Position numbers and translations under genes: made by a program. DNA of 64,000 nt from contig CM036621.1 in assembly GCA_020746105.1 (NCBI GenBank), forward strand, positions 22,340,501 through 22,404,500. The letters run 5' to 3'. The notes beneath the pieces are model-generated. The model was not told where the DNA came from. It did no database searches and was given only the letters and a program-made list of their open reading frames with translations. Source of the DNA: Trogon surrucura (Eukaryota; Chordata; Aves; Trogoniformes; Trogonidae). Positions 63,501-64,000 of this stretch are shown in pieces (the stretch's first letter is position 1; the number at the start of each line of letters is the position of its first letter).

Positions 63501-64000
63501 TCACTTTGATTTAGCCTGTTACCCAGACAAGTCTGGAAGTTGTCTTTTTCCTAGCCAGCTCCCATTTTCTGGTCCCTCATTTTATTTTGAGCAGCTGATT
63601 TTTCCTATCCAGATGTCAAACTTTGTATTCACTCACACTAAAACATATCCACTTCTTTCAGATAATCAGTGATTTTGAATTTTTGTATTCCAAAGTGAAA
63701 GAAGCTGAAGTGACCTACTCCAGCTCAAGATGTTTCTAGTAATTTTTCAAGCATTATGGGCCAAATTGAAACAAACAAACAAAAAAATGAAGCCAGGACA
63801 CTTTTTACTACAAAACCATTTTGTTGTTGCCTATTTTAATAGTCAGATTCCCTGAGCTTTTCTTGGAAGGCAGAAGACAAGTTTTTTTTTTTAAAAAAAA
63901 AAGAGTAATTGTATCAGAAACAGAAATATTTGTAGTATTAAAAAGGAATGCCAAAGAGGGAAAGTGGAAAACAACACAGACTTACCAGAGCTCATTGTGG
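3476..64000 (-). CDS. SORBS1: SORBS1 (CAP/ponsin) coding region, 31 exons, 3' end missing
   Basis: Adaptor protein linking flotillin rafts, focal adhesions, actin and insulin/CBL signalling. Thirty-one exons joined by canonical AG/GT sites keep one frame of 6036 nt (2012 codons). Order: short acidic N-terminus, proline-rich regions, SoHo region (about model residues 780-870), a 507-residue cassette, a charged helix rich in R/E, SH3-1 (about 1570-1625), SH3-2 (about 1645-1705), then a Ser/Pro linker. Identity rests on remembered human SORBS1: the SoHo segments, [16 protein letters not shown] in SH3-1, and the linker motif [14 protein letters not shown], which separates it from SORBS2 and SORBS3. 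SH3-3 and the stop codon are absent, so the gene continues left of the window. Residue numbers in other entries assume every exon is included, which real transcripts need not do. Confidence 0.93.
4885..5613 (-). CDS. SORBS1: SORBS1 linker exon between SH3-2 and SH3-3 (729 nt)
   Basis: A 243-codon exon (model 1731-1973) from acceptor gtctccttcaag; right boundary firm. It contains [20 protein letters not shown], the diagnostic SORBS1 linker (human RRALSPEMHAVTSEWISLTV), then [11 protein letters not shown], many SPxx motifs and CLKPSQLD. I end it at GAAAAGAAG|gtactt because only this phase-0 donor keeps the next exon open. A stronger-looking donor GTGCAGGGAG|gtaaaa at about 4960 is phase 1 and would lead to a stop in the next exon. 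Likely an optional, disordered, phosphorylatable linker absent from short isoforms. Confidence 0.88.
5614..7490. other. SORBS1 intron, 1.9 kb
   Basis: Lies between the SH3-2 exon and the 729-nt linker exon. The coding-strand side next to the acceptor is strongly pyrimidine-rich (5614-5660), as expected for an acceptor. Open frames here are short and resemble nothing I know. No repeat recognised. Confidence 0.6.
7491..7685 (-). CDS. SORBS1: SORBS1 exon 29 of model (195 nt), SH3-2 body
   Basis: Acceptor gttctttcccatag and donor CCACAG|gtattt bound 195 nt, phase 0 to phase 0. Product starts [20 protein letters not shown] (model 1666-1685), then [19 protein letters not shown] and a tail ending [13 protein letters not shown]. 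The SH3-2 ligand residues (Trp of NWYEG, Pro of GIFPVTY, Tyr) are all present. The tail [15 protein letters not shown] and SMTASPQ resembles SORBS1 rather than SORBS2. Confidence 0.97.
8736..8861 (-). CDS. SORBS1: SORBS1 exon 28 of model (126 nt), SH3-1/SH3-2 link
   Basis: Acceptor tttattccag and donor AGAAAG|gtggga bound 126 nt, phase 0 to phase 0. It encodes [20 protein letters not shown] (model 1624-1643) then [22 protein letters not shown], carrying the AKFNF strand that opens SH3-2. Only 102 bp of intron separates it from the SH3-1 exon, one of the shortest introns of the gene. Confidence 0.97.
8964..9078 (-). CDS. SORBS1: SORBS1 exon 27 of model (115 nt), SH3-1 body
   Basis: Acceptor gttgttaacag and donor ATAGAG|gtagct bound 115 nt, phase 2 in, phase 0 out. 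Product begins [20 protein letters not shown] (after the shared Lys) and ends [12 protein letters not shown]. It supplies the SH3 RT-loop end, the ligand-binding Trp (NWYEG), the Pro of GIFPRSY and the Tyr of SYIE, so the peptide-binding groove residues are intact. Confidence 0.97.
10014..10060 (-). CDS. SORBS1: SORBS1 exon 26 of model (47 nt), SH3-1 start
   Basis: Acceptor ttgatctctag and donor GCTAAA|gtgagt bound 47 nt, phase 0 in, phase 2 out. It encodes [15 protein letters not shown] plus two bases of Lys (model 1570-1585). AKFDF is the first SH3 strand (the ALYDF motif equivalent) of SH3-1, a domain that in SORBS1 binds the vinculin proline-rich hinge together with SH3-2. Identical to human here. 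Confidence 0.96.
11498..11665 (-). CDS. SORBS1: SORBS1 exon 25 of model (168 nt), charged helix
   Basis: Acceptor ttttatggcag and donor TCAGAG|gtctgt bound 168 nt, phase 0 to phase 0, 56 codons. Product begins [20 protein letters not shown] and continues [20 protein letters not shown], then [16 protein letters not shown]; only two or three substitutions from human. Dense R/E/K/Q heptads indicate a long helix. The donor gtctgt lacks the usual A at +3 and looks weak. Confidence 0.97.
11666..13241. other. SORBS1 intron, 1.6 kb
   Basis: Between exons 24 and 25 of the model. Around 11900-12380 both strands have open frames of 110-124 codons with no recognisable motif. Parts such as ggagtttctctcattgacttccaag resemble old dispersed bird/reptile repeats built around a 'cattgacttc' core. 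No gene supported. Confidence 0.5.
13242..13327 (-). CDS. SORBS1: SORBS1 exon 24 of model (86 nt)
   Basis: Acceptor gttttgaagtag and donor AAAGAG|gtaatg bound 86 nt, phase 1 in, phase 0 out. It encodes [20 protein letters not shown] then IRRRHDDKE, matching human [29 protein letters not shown]. It starts a highly charged region that continues in the next exon. The acceptor is poor in pyrimidines right before the AG but has a T-rich run further up. Confidence 0.96.
13661..13694. repeat. (CA)n microsatellite
   Basis: About 17 CA/CG units (cacgcacacacacgcacaca and on) in the intron between the giant cassette and exon 24. Confidence 0.95.
14067..15587 (-). CDS. SORBS1: SORBS1 giant cassette exon (about 1521 nt)
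   Basis: An uninterrupted 507-codon exon (model residues 978-1484) from acceptor gcatgcttaccag to a probable donor CTAGGAG|gtggct; phase 1 to phase 1. It starts [15 protein letters not shown] and holds [20 protein letters not shown] at about cassette residues 210-230, an acidic Ser/Asn run [13 protein letters not shown], and [20 protein letters not shown] near the end. Short human SORBS1 skips straight to DSESPRHF, so this is an optional in-frame cassette; SORBS2 carries a comparable large neuronal exon. The left boundary is less certain: another phase-1 donor, CGCAAA|gtgaac, lies about 30 nt further into the coding end. No catalytic motif is seen. Confidence 0.85.
15588..17192. other. SORBS1 intron upstream of the giant cassette, 1.6 kb
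   Basis: Contains a short imperfect duplication at 16219-16273, where the 15-mer gtctgggttcagctt occurs twice, 36 bp apart, within related sequence. A pyrimidine-rich open frame on the minus strand at 16691-17188 runs on from exon 22 but shows no known motif. Confidence 0.5.
17193..17359 (-). CDS. SORBS1: SORBS1 exon 22 of model (167 nt)
   Basis: Acceptor ttgtgttttccag and donor ACAAAAG|gtaggt bound 167 nt, phase 2 in, phase 1 out. Product includes [20 protein letters not shown] then [20 protein letters not shown] and [15 protein letters not shown]. The [18 protein letters not shown] and [14 protein letters not shown] blocks match human SORBS1 almost exactly. The exit phase fits both the 1521-nt cassette and the exon at 13242-13327. 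Confidence 0.96.
17605..17690 (+). repeat. Possible MIR-like fragment
   Basis: tttattttacagacgagaca followed by acagagtcacagagcagatg resembles the MIR core (attttacagatgaggaaact gaggcacagagag). Short and diverged; could be chance. Confidence 0.4.
19973..20022 (-). CDS. SORBS1: SORBS1 exon 21 of model (50 nt)
   Basis: Acceptor ggacttttgcag and donor TCCTA|gtaagt bound 50 nt, phase 0 in, phase 2 out. It encodes [16 protein letters not shown] and the first two bases (TA) of a Tyr codon completed by the next exon, giving [13 protein letters not shown]. Human has YIYSSNFHAVKRE here, so the junction agrees. Without the splice the frame hits TAG at once, supporting real use of this donor. Confidence 0.85.
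21352..21453 (-). CDS. SORBS1: SORBS1 exon 20 of model (102 nt)
   Basis: Acceptor cttctttaaccag and donor CAGAAG|gtattt bound 102 nt, phase 0 to phase 0. Product starts [20 protein letters not shown] (model 872-891), matching human [22 protein letters not shown], then [14 protein letters not shown]. Heptad-like leucines and alternating Glu/Lys suggest a helical, possibly coiled-coil, segment after SoHo. Confidence 0.95.
22030..22095 (-). CDS. SORBS1: SORBS1 exon 19 of model (66 nt), SoHo part 3
   Basis: Acceptor tttccatcag and donor AGAAAG|gtaatt bound 66 nt, phase 0 to phase 0. It encodes [20 protein letters not shown] (model 850-869) and Arg-Lys. [16 protein letters not shown] is identical to human SORBS1 and completes the SoHo core. 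It is separated from the previous SoHo exon by about 3.9 kb of intron. Confidence 0.96.
22096..26036. other. SORBS1 intron within the SoHo coding block, 3.9 kb
   Basis: Holds overlapping chance open frames of about 150-160 codons on both strands near 23413-23994, with no family resemblance. A T8A10 run occurs at 25963-25980, close to the SoHo part 2 donor. No exon-like segment fitting the human protein order is needed here, since the flanking SoHo exons join directly. Confidence 0.5.
26037..26120 (-). CDS. SORBS1: SORBS1 exon 18 of model (84 nt), SoHo part 2
   Basis: Acceptor aactcctttag and donor AAACCG|gtaagt bound 84 nt, phase 0 to phase 0. It encodes [20 protein letters not shown] (model 822-841) then SELEFGKP, the most conserved part of the SoHo region; human differs mainly by SRD for TRD. 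Symmetric phase means SoHo integrity could be altered by skipping without a frameshift. Confidence 0.97.
26300..26475 (+). repeat. MIR-like SINE fossil
   Basis: The + strand carries attttacagatcagaaaac, cacagagaggga, agcttgcccagaggcac and agagctgggagtcaacc in the order seen in the mammalian-wide interspersed repeat (MIR) core and 3' half. The copy is highly diverged, as expected for a fossil that predates amniote radiation. It lies in the intron between exons 17 and 18 of SORBS1, about 180 bp from the SoHo part 2 acceptor. Confidence 0.75.
26476..29282. other. SORBS1 intron, rest of 3.2 kb between SoHo exons
   Basis: No exon or clear repeat. A 130-codon open frame on the minus strand at 27598-27990 ([13 protein letters not shown] start) is the longest; it resembles no family I know and lacks splice context or codon bias to support it. 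Confidence 0.45.
29283..29397 (-). CDS. SORBS1: SORBS1 exon 17 of model (115 nt), SoHo part 1
   Basis: Acceptor ttgctttccacag and donor AAGATG|gtaatg bound 115 nt, phase 2 in, phase 0 out. Product begins [20 protein letters not shown] (model 782 on) and ends [18 protein letters not shown], nearly identical to human. This starts the sorbin-homology (SoHo) region, which in SORBS1 targets the protein to lipid rafts through flotillin. Conserved DWEPPDKK and YQPGKSS motifs are both visible. Confidence 0.97.
29398..31559. other. SORBS1 intron, 2.2 kb, host of the CR1 tail
   Basis: Apart from the CR1 fragment, the intron has a short GTTT repeat at about 30520-30536. No coding segment is needed between the flanking exons, which share phase 2. 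Confidence 0.55.
30091..30312 (-). mobile_element. CR1 LINE, 5'-truncated 3' end
   Basis: Begins on the + strand with agaatcatagaatcatagaa, the reverse of the CR1 3' terminal repeat, then ggaagggacctcgaaagatc, typical of CR1 tails. About 220 bp, minus orientation, inside the intron between exons 16 and 17. It is nearly identical to the 3' end of the larger CR1 at 57777 (about seven differences by eye), so both come from the same young subfamily. Confidence 0.93.
31560..31689 (-). CDS. SORBS1: SORBS1 exon 16 of model (130 nt)
   Basis: Acceptor ttatcttacag and donor CCGGAAAG|gtgaac bound 130 nt, phase 1 in, phase 2 out. Product: [20 protein letters not shown] (model from 740) then [32 protein letters not shown] and [12 protein letters not shown] are near-identical to human SORBS1. 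Basic, serine-rich, with RSATLPLP a likely 14-3-3 or kinase site by pattern only. It lies directly before the SoHo region. Confidence 0.95.
31788..31835 (-). CDS. SORBS1: SORBS1 exon 15 of model (48 nt), Tyr/Pro repeat unit 3
   Basis: Acceptor tttgtctttcag and donor GAGGACA|gtaagt bound 48 nt, phase 1 to phase 1. It encodes [16 protein letters not shown] (model 724-739), matching human DDDSDLYSPRYSFSED. The YSPRY core resembles YSPTY and YCPTY of the two exons before it. The following intron is only 98 bp. Confidence 0.93.
32100..32265 (+). repeat. MIR-like SINE fossil
   Basis: Segments gatccattttatcaaaagtg, aaagataaatacaggct, gctagacacagcaatagagc and gaggagtcctgttcccaatc follow the order of a MIR-family SINE 3' half (ccattttacagatgggg ... 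caggagtcctgactcccag), strongly diverged. Intronic, between exons 14 and 15. Confidence 0.6.
32266..35658. other. SORBS1 intron, remainder of 3.8 kb
   Basis: AT-rich. Contains an ancient palindromic repeat fragment at 35311-35382 (separate entry). No exon candidate with both splice sites and frame agreement found. Confidence 0.5.
35311..35382. repeat. Ancient dispersed repeat fragment with inverted arms
   Basis: ccactgaag (35325-35333) and cttcagtgg (35357-35365) are perfect inverted arms, framed by atccaaaa and ttttgggt. This 'gatccaaaacccactgaagt ... acttcagtgg' layout is common in old bird and reptile interspersed repeats; I cannot name the family with certainty. Confidence 0.5.
35659..35721 (-). 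CDS. SORBS1: SORBS1 exon 14 of model (63 nt), Tyr/Pro repeat unit 2
   Basis: Acceptor ctctgctgcag and donor TCTGAAG|gtaata bound 63 nt, phase 1 to phase 1. It encodes [20 protein letters not shown] plus Glu (model 703-723). [10 protein letters not shown] parallels [10 protein letters not shown] of the preceding exon 326 bp upstream. NPxY-like and YxxP contexts could bind phosphotyrosine or SH3 partners, but this is inference. Confidence 0.9.
36048..36122 (-). CDS. SORBS1: SORBS1 exon 13 of model (75 nt), Tyr/Pro repeat unit 1
   Basis: Acceptor cctctccttag and donor AATGAAG|gtacca bound 75 nt, phase 1 to phase 1. It encodes [20 protein letters not shown] and five more residues (model 678-702). 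The NPYxPTYxFP core recurs in the next exon, so this looks like the first of three related units. Because it is symmetric it can be skipped; short human isoforms lack it. Confidence 0.9.
36770..36825. repeat. Ancient palindromic repeat fragment
   Basis: caatggaaa (36781-36789) and tttccattg (36792-36800) form a near-perfect hairpin with a 2-nt centre, extended by actcacc and cagtgag outside. Same general design as the fragment at 35311-35382 and only 1.4 kb away. Intronic. Confidence 0.5.
37256..37319 (-). CDS. SORBS1: SORBS1 exon 12 of model (64 nt)
   Basis: Acceptor gtttttccaatag and donor AACAGAG|gtactg bound 64 nt, phase 0 in, phase 1 out. It encodes [20 protein letters not shown] (model residues 657-676) and Arg. 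The block [17 protein letters not shown] is identical to human SORBS1 and is shared across the SORBS family just before the SoHo region. Its next codon begins with G and is completed by any of the three following phase-1 exons. Confidence 0.95.
37955..38130 (-). CDS. SORBS1: SORBS1 exon 11 of model (176 nt)
   Basis: Acceptor gttatttccag and donor CTGAGG|gtaaga bound 176 nt, phase 1 in, phase 0 out. Product runs [20 protein letters not shown] onward (model residues 598-656) and ends [12 protein letters not shown], matching human DVSMDEVGIPLR. Charged Lys/Arg/Glu composition with RSIVKSPQ near the end. Strong donor. Good order and phase agreement with the human protein. Confidence 0.94.
38131..41435. 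other. SORBS1 intron, 3.3 kb
   Basis: Between the 30-nt microexon and exon 11. Nothing recognisable: no CR1 tail, microsatellite or long open frame. Confidence 0.5.
41436..41465 (-). CDS. SORBS1: SORBS1 30-nt microexon
   Basis: A 30-nt exon with acceptor ccttcaccacag and donor CTGGCAG|gtatga, phase 1 to phase 1. It encodes [10 protein letters not shown] (model residues 588-597), matching human [10 protein letters not shown] exactly where the upstream exon stops at LLQHNR. It sits alone with about 3.3 kb of intron on one side and 5 kb on the other. R-L-S-S-L is a basophilic kinase-like site (RLSS), so inclusion could add a phosphosite; that is inference. Confidence 0.88.
41466..46483. other. 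SORBS1 intron, 5.0 kb, upstream of the microexon
   Basis: The second-longest intron. Holds a probable MIR-like remnant at about 42100-42180 (aataacttgcccaagtcaca followed by gctgggaataaaccaagaat). Otherwise AT-rich unique-looking DNA with no exon that fits the flanking phase. Confidence 0.5.
46484..46631 (-). CDS. SORBS1: SORBS1 exon 9 of model (148 nt)
   Basis: Acceptor ctctccttttcag and donor AATCGAG|gtaagg bound 148 nt, phase 0 in, phase 1 out. It ends with [20 protein letters not shown] (model residues 567-586) and Arg, identical to human SORBS1 over this block, preceded by a less conserved [18 protein letters not shown] segment. The long unbroken conservation suggests a binding motif, but I know of no assigned partner. 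Confidence 0.95.
46632..49584. other. SORBS1 intron, 3.0 kb
   Basis: Contains a CR1 3' tail (separate entry). No coding segment found. Confidence 0.5.
47827..47944 (-). mobile_element. CR1 LINE 3' tail, short
   Basis: On the + strand: cagaatcacagaatcatagaa, then ggttggaaggggcctctaga, gatcatctagtccaacctcc and ggcagaatcacctagggcag. This is the reversed 3' end of a CR1 element of a different subfamily from the 30091 and 57777 copies (GGGGCCTCTAGA rather than GGGACCTCGAAA). Heavily 5'-truncated, about 118 bp. Confidence 0.9.
49585..49956 (-). CDS. SORBS1: SORBS1 exon 8 of model (372 nt)
   Basis: Acceptor gtttcctacag and donor CATACA|gtaagc bound 372 nt, phase 0 to phase 0, 124 codons (model residues 415-538). 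It starts [16 protein letters not shown] and contains [18 protein letters not shown], which is identical to a block in human SORBS1. The remainder is Pro/Ser rich (LVPP, SSPPSL). Likely a disordered ligand-bearing region ahead of the SoHo domain. Confidence 0.95.
50341..50366. repeat. (CA)n microsatellite
   Basis: About 13 CA units, 175 bp downstream of the donor of the 807-nt cassette exon on the coding strand (where it reads TG). Confidence 0.95.
50541..51347 (-). CDS. SORBS1: SORBS1 large proline-rich cassette exon (807 nt)
   Basis: An 807-nt exon (269 codons, model residues 146-414), phase 0 to phase 0, between acceptor ccgtgtgggcag and donor CAGCATG|gtacat. It opens [15 protein letters not shown] and later holds [20 protein letters not shown], both class-type SH3 ligand stretches, plus Ser/Thr-rich spacer. 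The known short human protein passes directly from the previous exon to the next one, so I read this as an in-frame cassette exon of long isoforms. The poly-proline run is written by a GGA repeat at 50758-50775 on the + strand. No folded domain is visible. Confidence 0.85.
53049..53225 (-). mobile_element. tRNA-Ile-headed SINE with CR1-type tail
   Basis: Reading the minus strand from 53225: ggtttagctcactcagttag (A-box-like), agtgtggtgctgaaacacca (anticodon arm), then ggtttgattcc (B box, 53165-53175). This resembles tRNA-Ile with a shortened anticodon loop. It is followed by gatctagttgaaaggtgtcc, ggtcccttccagcctaggcc and the CR1 ending attctatgattctatg. A tRNA-Ile head fused to a CR1 tail is the design of the passerine SINE TguSINE1. 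I recognise it by architecture, not by a database match. Confidence 0.78.
53745..53880 (+). repeat. MIR-like SINE fossil
   Basis: cccattttaaaggtag, agctgaggcacagcaactta, cccaagtctgcagcaaagtt and attcacgactcctgacc follow the MIR core and 3' order. It ends about 25 bp from the donor of exon 6. Confidence 0.7.
53903..54018 (-). CDS. SORBS1: SORBS1 exon 6 of model (116 nt)
   Basis: Acceptor cctcgtag and donor CCACAG|gtaagc bound 116 nt, phase 1 in, phase 0 out. The product includes [20 protein letters not shown] (model residues 107-126) and then [19 protein letters not shown]. It aligns closely with human [28 protein letters not shown], so orthology is clear. It is a serine-rich, likely disordered segment. 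In the model it runs into the 807-nt cassette; in the short form it would join the 49585-49956 exon in frame. Confidence 0.92.
54099..54131. repeat. T-rich tract in a 178-bp intron
   Basis: About 30 nt of T with one CC interruption on the + strand, hence A-rich in the transcript. It fills the middle of the short intron after the 27-nt microexon. Confidence 0.9.
54197..54223 (-). CDS. SORBS1: SORBS1 27-nt microexon
   Basis: A 27-nt exon between acceptor gaaatgcttag and donor AAACAG|gtacaa, phase 1 to phase 1. It encodes SLEPENTET (model residues 98-106), matching the GLEPEP stretch of human SORBS1 at the right place in order. It is only 178 bp upstream of the next exon, and the intron between contains an A-rich run on the coding strand. 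Exons this small usually need intronic enhancers and are often tissue-regulated; that is inference here. Confidence 0.8.
55748..55867 (-). CDS. SORBS1: SORBS1 exon 4 of model (120 nt)
   Basis: Acceptor atttcctgtag and donor CTGAAA|gtaagt bound 120 nt, phase 1 to phase 1. The product starts [20 protein letters not shown] (model residues 58-77), then an acidic stretch ending CPQDVERPE. [17 protein letters not shown] is a very conserved SORBS1 N-terminal signature (human: [17 protein letters not shown]), which makes the assignment firm. The function of this block is not established; sequence after it is proline/serine rich. Confidence 0.93.
55868..57776. other. SORBS1 intron, right-hand part of 4.7 kb
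   Basis: Contains a perfect two-copy tandem of a 19-bp unit (cagtacagtgcctacagac) at 57131-57168. Nothing else recognised before the CR1 insertion at 57777. Confidence 0.5.
57777..59550 (-). mobile_element. CR1 LINE, 5'-truncated, with reverse transcriptase
   Basis: A 1.8-kb CR1 copy lying in the intron between exons 3 and 4, same strand as SORBS1. The + strand begins with the reversed 3' end (agaatcatagaatcatagaa) and runs into coding sequence. The upstream boundary is approximate, since I judge it by where CR1-like protein stops. The insertion is 5'-truncated: no endonuclease domain or ORF1 is present. Confidence 0.93.
57861..59550 (-). pseudogene. CR1 ORF2 reverse transcriptase, truncated and frameshifted
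   Basis: Two overlapping frames carry the C-terminal part of a non-LTR reverse transcriptase. The upstream frame (59550 to about 59035) has [19 protein letters not shown] and [15 protein letters not shown]. The downstream frame (about 59045 to 57861, 405 codons as an open frame) has [29 protein letters not shown] and the catalytic FADDTK box. It ends with [11 protein letters not shown] and [11 protein letters not shown] typical of CR1. One frame change near 59030-59045 breaks it; I see no stop codons inside either part. With the endonuclease missing it cannot move on its own. Confidence 0.9.
59551..60578. other. SORBS1 intron between the CR1 copy and exon 3
   Basis: AT-rich, with a T-run near 59688 and the large GA microsatellite at 60424-60534. 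No exon recognised. Confidence 0.5.
60424..60534. repeat. (GA)n microsatellite, about 110 bp
   Basis: Nearly pure GA with GATA and AAG interruptions on the + strand; the transcript reads (UC)n. It begins 45 nt downstream of the donor of exon 3 (60579-60674). Confidence 0.97.
60579..60674 (-). CDS. SORBS1: SORBS1 exon 3 of model (96 nt)
   Basis: Acceptor gtgtttgcag and donor CTACAG|gtatct bound 96 nt, phase 1 to phase 1, so it can be included or skipped without a frame change. It encodes [20 protein letters not shown] (model residues 26-45) and 12 more basic/hydrophobic residues ending VLPT. The [12 protein letters not shown] core matches an N-terminal segment I recall from longer human SORBS1 isoforms. 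A long GA/TC microsatellite lies 45 nt beyond the donor in the intron. Confidence 0.85.
60675..62705. other. SORBS1 intron, 2.0 kb
   Basis: Contains a T6A15 tract at about 61904-61924. No coding segment or retroelement recognised. Confidence 0.5.
62706..62771 (-). CDS. SORBS1: SORBS1 exon 2 of model (66 nt)
   Basis: Acceptor gtcttacag and donor AAAAAG|gtggg bound 66 nt, phase 1 in and out. It encodes [20 protein letters not shown] (model residues 4-23) and two more residues. The C-terminal part, [10 protein letters not shown], aligns with VMNGLAPGSNGQ in human SORBS1, so the exon is orthologous although its first half has diverged. No domain is known here; it is an acidic, probably disordered N-terminus. 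The donor has a weak +3/+4 (gtggg). Confidence 0.85.
62772..63985. other. First SORBS1 intron in the window, 1.2 kb
   Basis: Holds an old CR1 remnant (63085-63480) and a T11A10 palindrome (63882-63902) about 80 nt downstream of the first donor. No alternative exon seen. Confidence 0.5.
63085..63480 (-). repeat. Degenerate CR1-like LINE remnant
   Basis: ctctggactctctccaaac and gagacgatactccagttgag align by eye with gctggactctctccagcag and acacagtattccagatgggg of the CR1 copy at 58220-58300, in the same order. The start (aaacacagaagatagtgcta then aggacctcc) resembles a worn 3' end. Far more diverged than the other CR1 pieces, so an old insertion. Confidence 0.7.
63986..64000 (-). CDS. SORBS1: SORBS1 exon with start codon
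   Basis: Read on the minus strand this is CCACA ATG AGC TCT G followed by the donor gtaagt-like gtaagtc. It encodes Met-Ser-Ser plus the first base of the next codon (phase 1 exit). Human SORBS1 also begins MSSE, with the Glu codon split at the same place, which is why I chose this ATG at 63995-63993. Only 5 nt of 5' UTR are inside the window, so the promoter and leader cannot be judged. Confidence 0.85.

Noticed and set aside
3476..64000. Assignment to SORBS2 (ArgBP2)
   Set aside because: The N-terminus ([17 protein letters not shown]), [11 protein letters not shown] tail of SH3-2 and the [14 protein letters not shown] linker match SORBS1; SORBS2 differs at these places.
1..64000. Prokaryotic defence system, CRISPR array, phage or operon
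   Set aside because: The DNA is vertebrate: one spliced gene, LINE and SINE repeats, no compact coding or repeat-spacer structure.

Overview
The window is vertebrate nuclear DNA, almost certainly from a bird. It is AT-rich and intron-dominated, and it carries CR1 LINE fragments with the typical 3' end built from repeats of ATTCTATG (seen reversed on the + strand). One short element has a tRNA-Ile-like head on a CR1-like tail, an architecture known from passerine birds. There are no prokaryotic features, CRISPR arrays or operons.

One gene accounts for all the coding sequence I can support: SORBS1 (CAP/ponsin, sorbin and SH3 domain-containing protein 1), transcribed right to left on the minus strand. 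The start codon is at 63995-63993, five bases inside the right edge, and the last exon I can place ends at 3476. I placed 31 exons by splice sites, reading-frame phase and remembered similarity to human SORBS1. Joined together they give one unbroken frame of 6036 nt (2012 codons). The third SH3 domain, the stop codon and the 3' UTR are not in the window and should lie to the left of position 1.

Layout in transcription order: 64000-49585 holds the N-terminal exons, including a 27-nt microexon and an 807-nt proline-rich cassette exon. 46631-31560 holds a chain of small exons, among them a 30-nt microexon and three look-alike tyrosine/proline exons. 29397-21352 holds the SoHo (sorbin homology) exons. 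20022-13242 is the linker, with a 1521-nt cassette exon. 11665-7491 encodes SH3-1 and SH3-2. 5613-3476 holds a 729-nt linker exon and a 117-nt exon leading towards SH3-3. The three long exons are multiples of 3 and keep phase when skipped, so both long and short isoforms are possible.

Introns hold repeats. There is a 1.8-kb CR1 reverse-transcriptase copy with one apparent frameshift (57777-59550), a closely related CR1 3' end (30091-30312), a short CR1 tail (47827-47944), a tRNA-Ile/CR1 SINE-like element (53049-53225) and an old CR1 remnant (63085-63480). There are also several MIR-like SINE fossils, ancient palindromic repeat pieces and microsatellites, including a 110-bp GA tract just downstream of a splice donor.

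SORBS1 is an adaptor: the SoHo region binds flotillin in lipid rafts, and the SH3 domains bind vinculin, CBL and other proline-rich partners at focal adhesions, stress fibres and insulin-receptor complexes. I found no second gene and no previously undescribed system. The most useful leads are the exon architecture and the retroelements.
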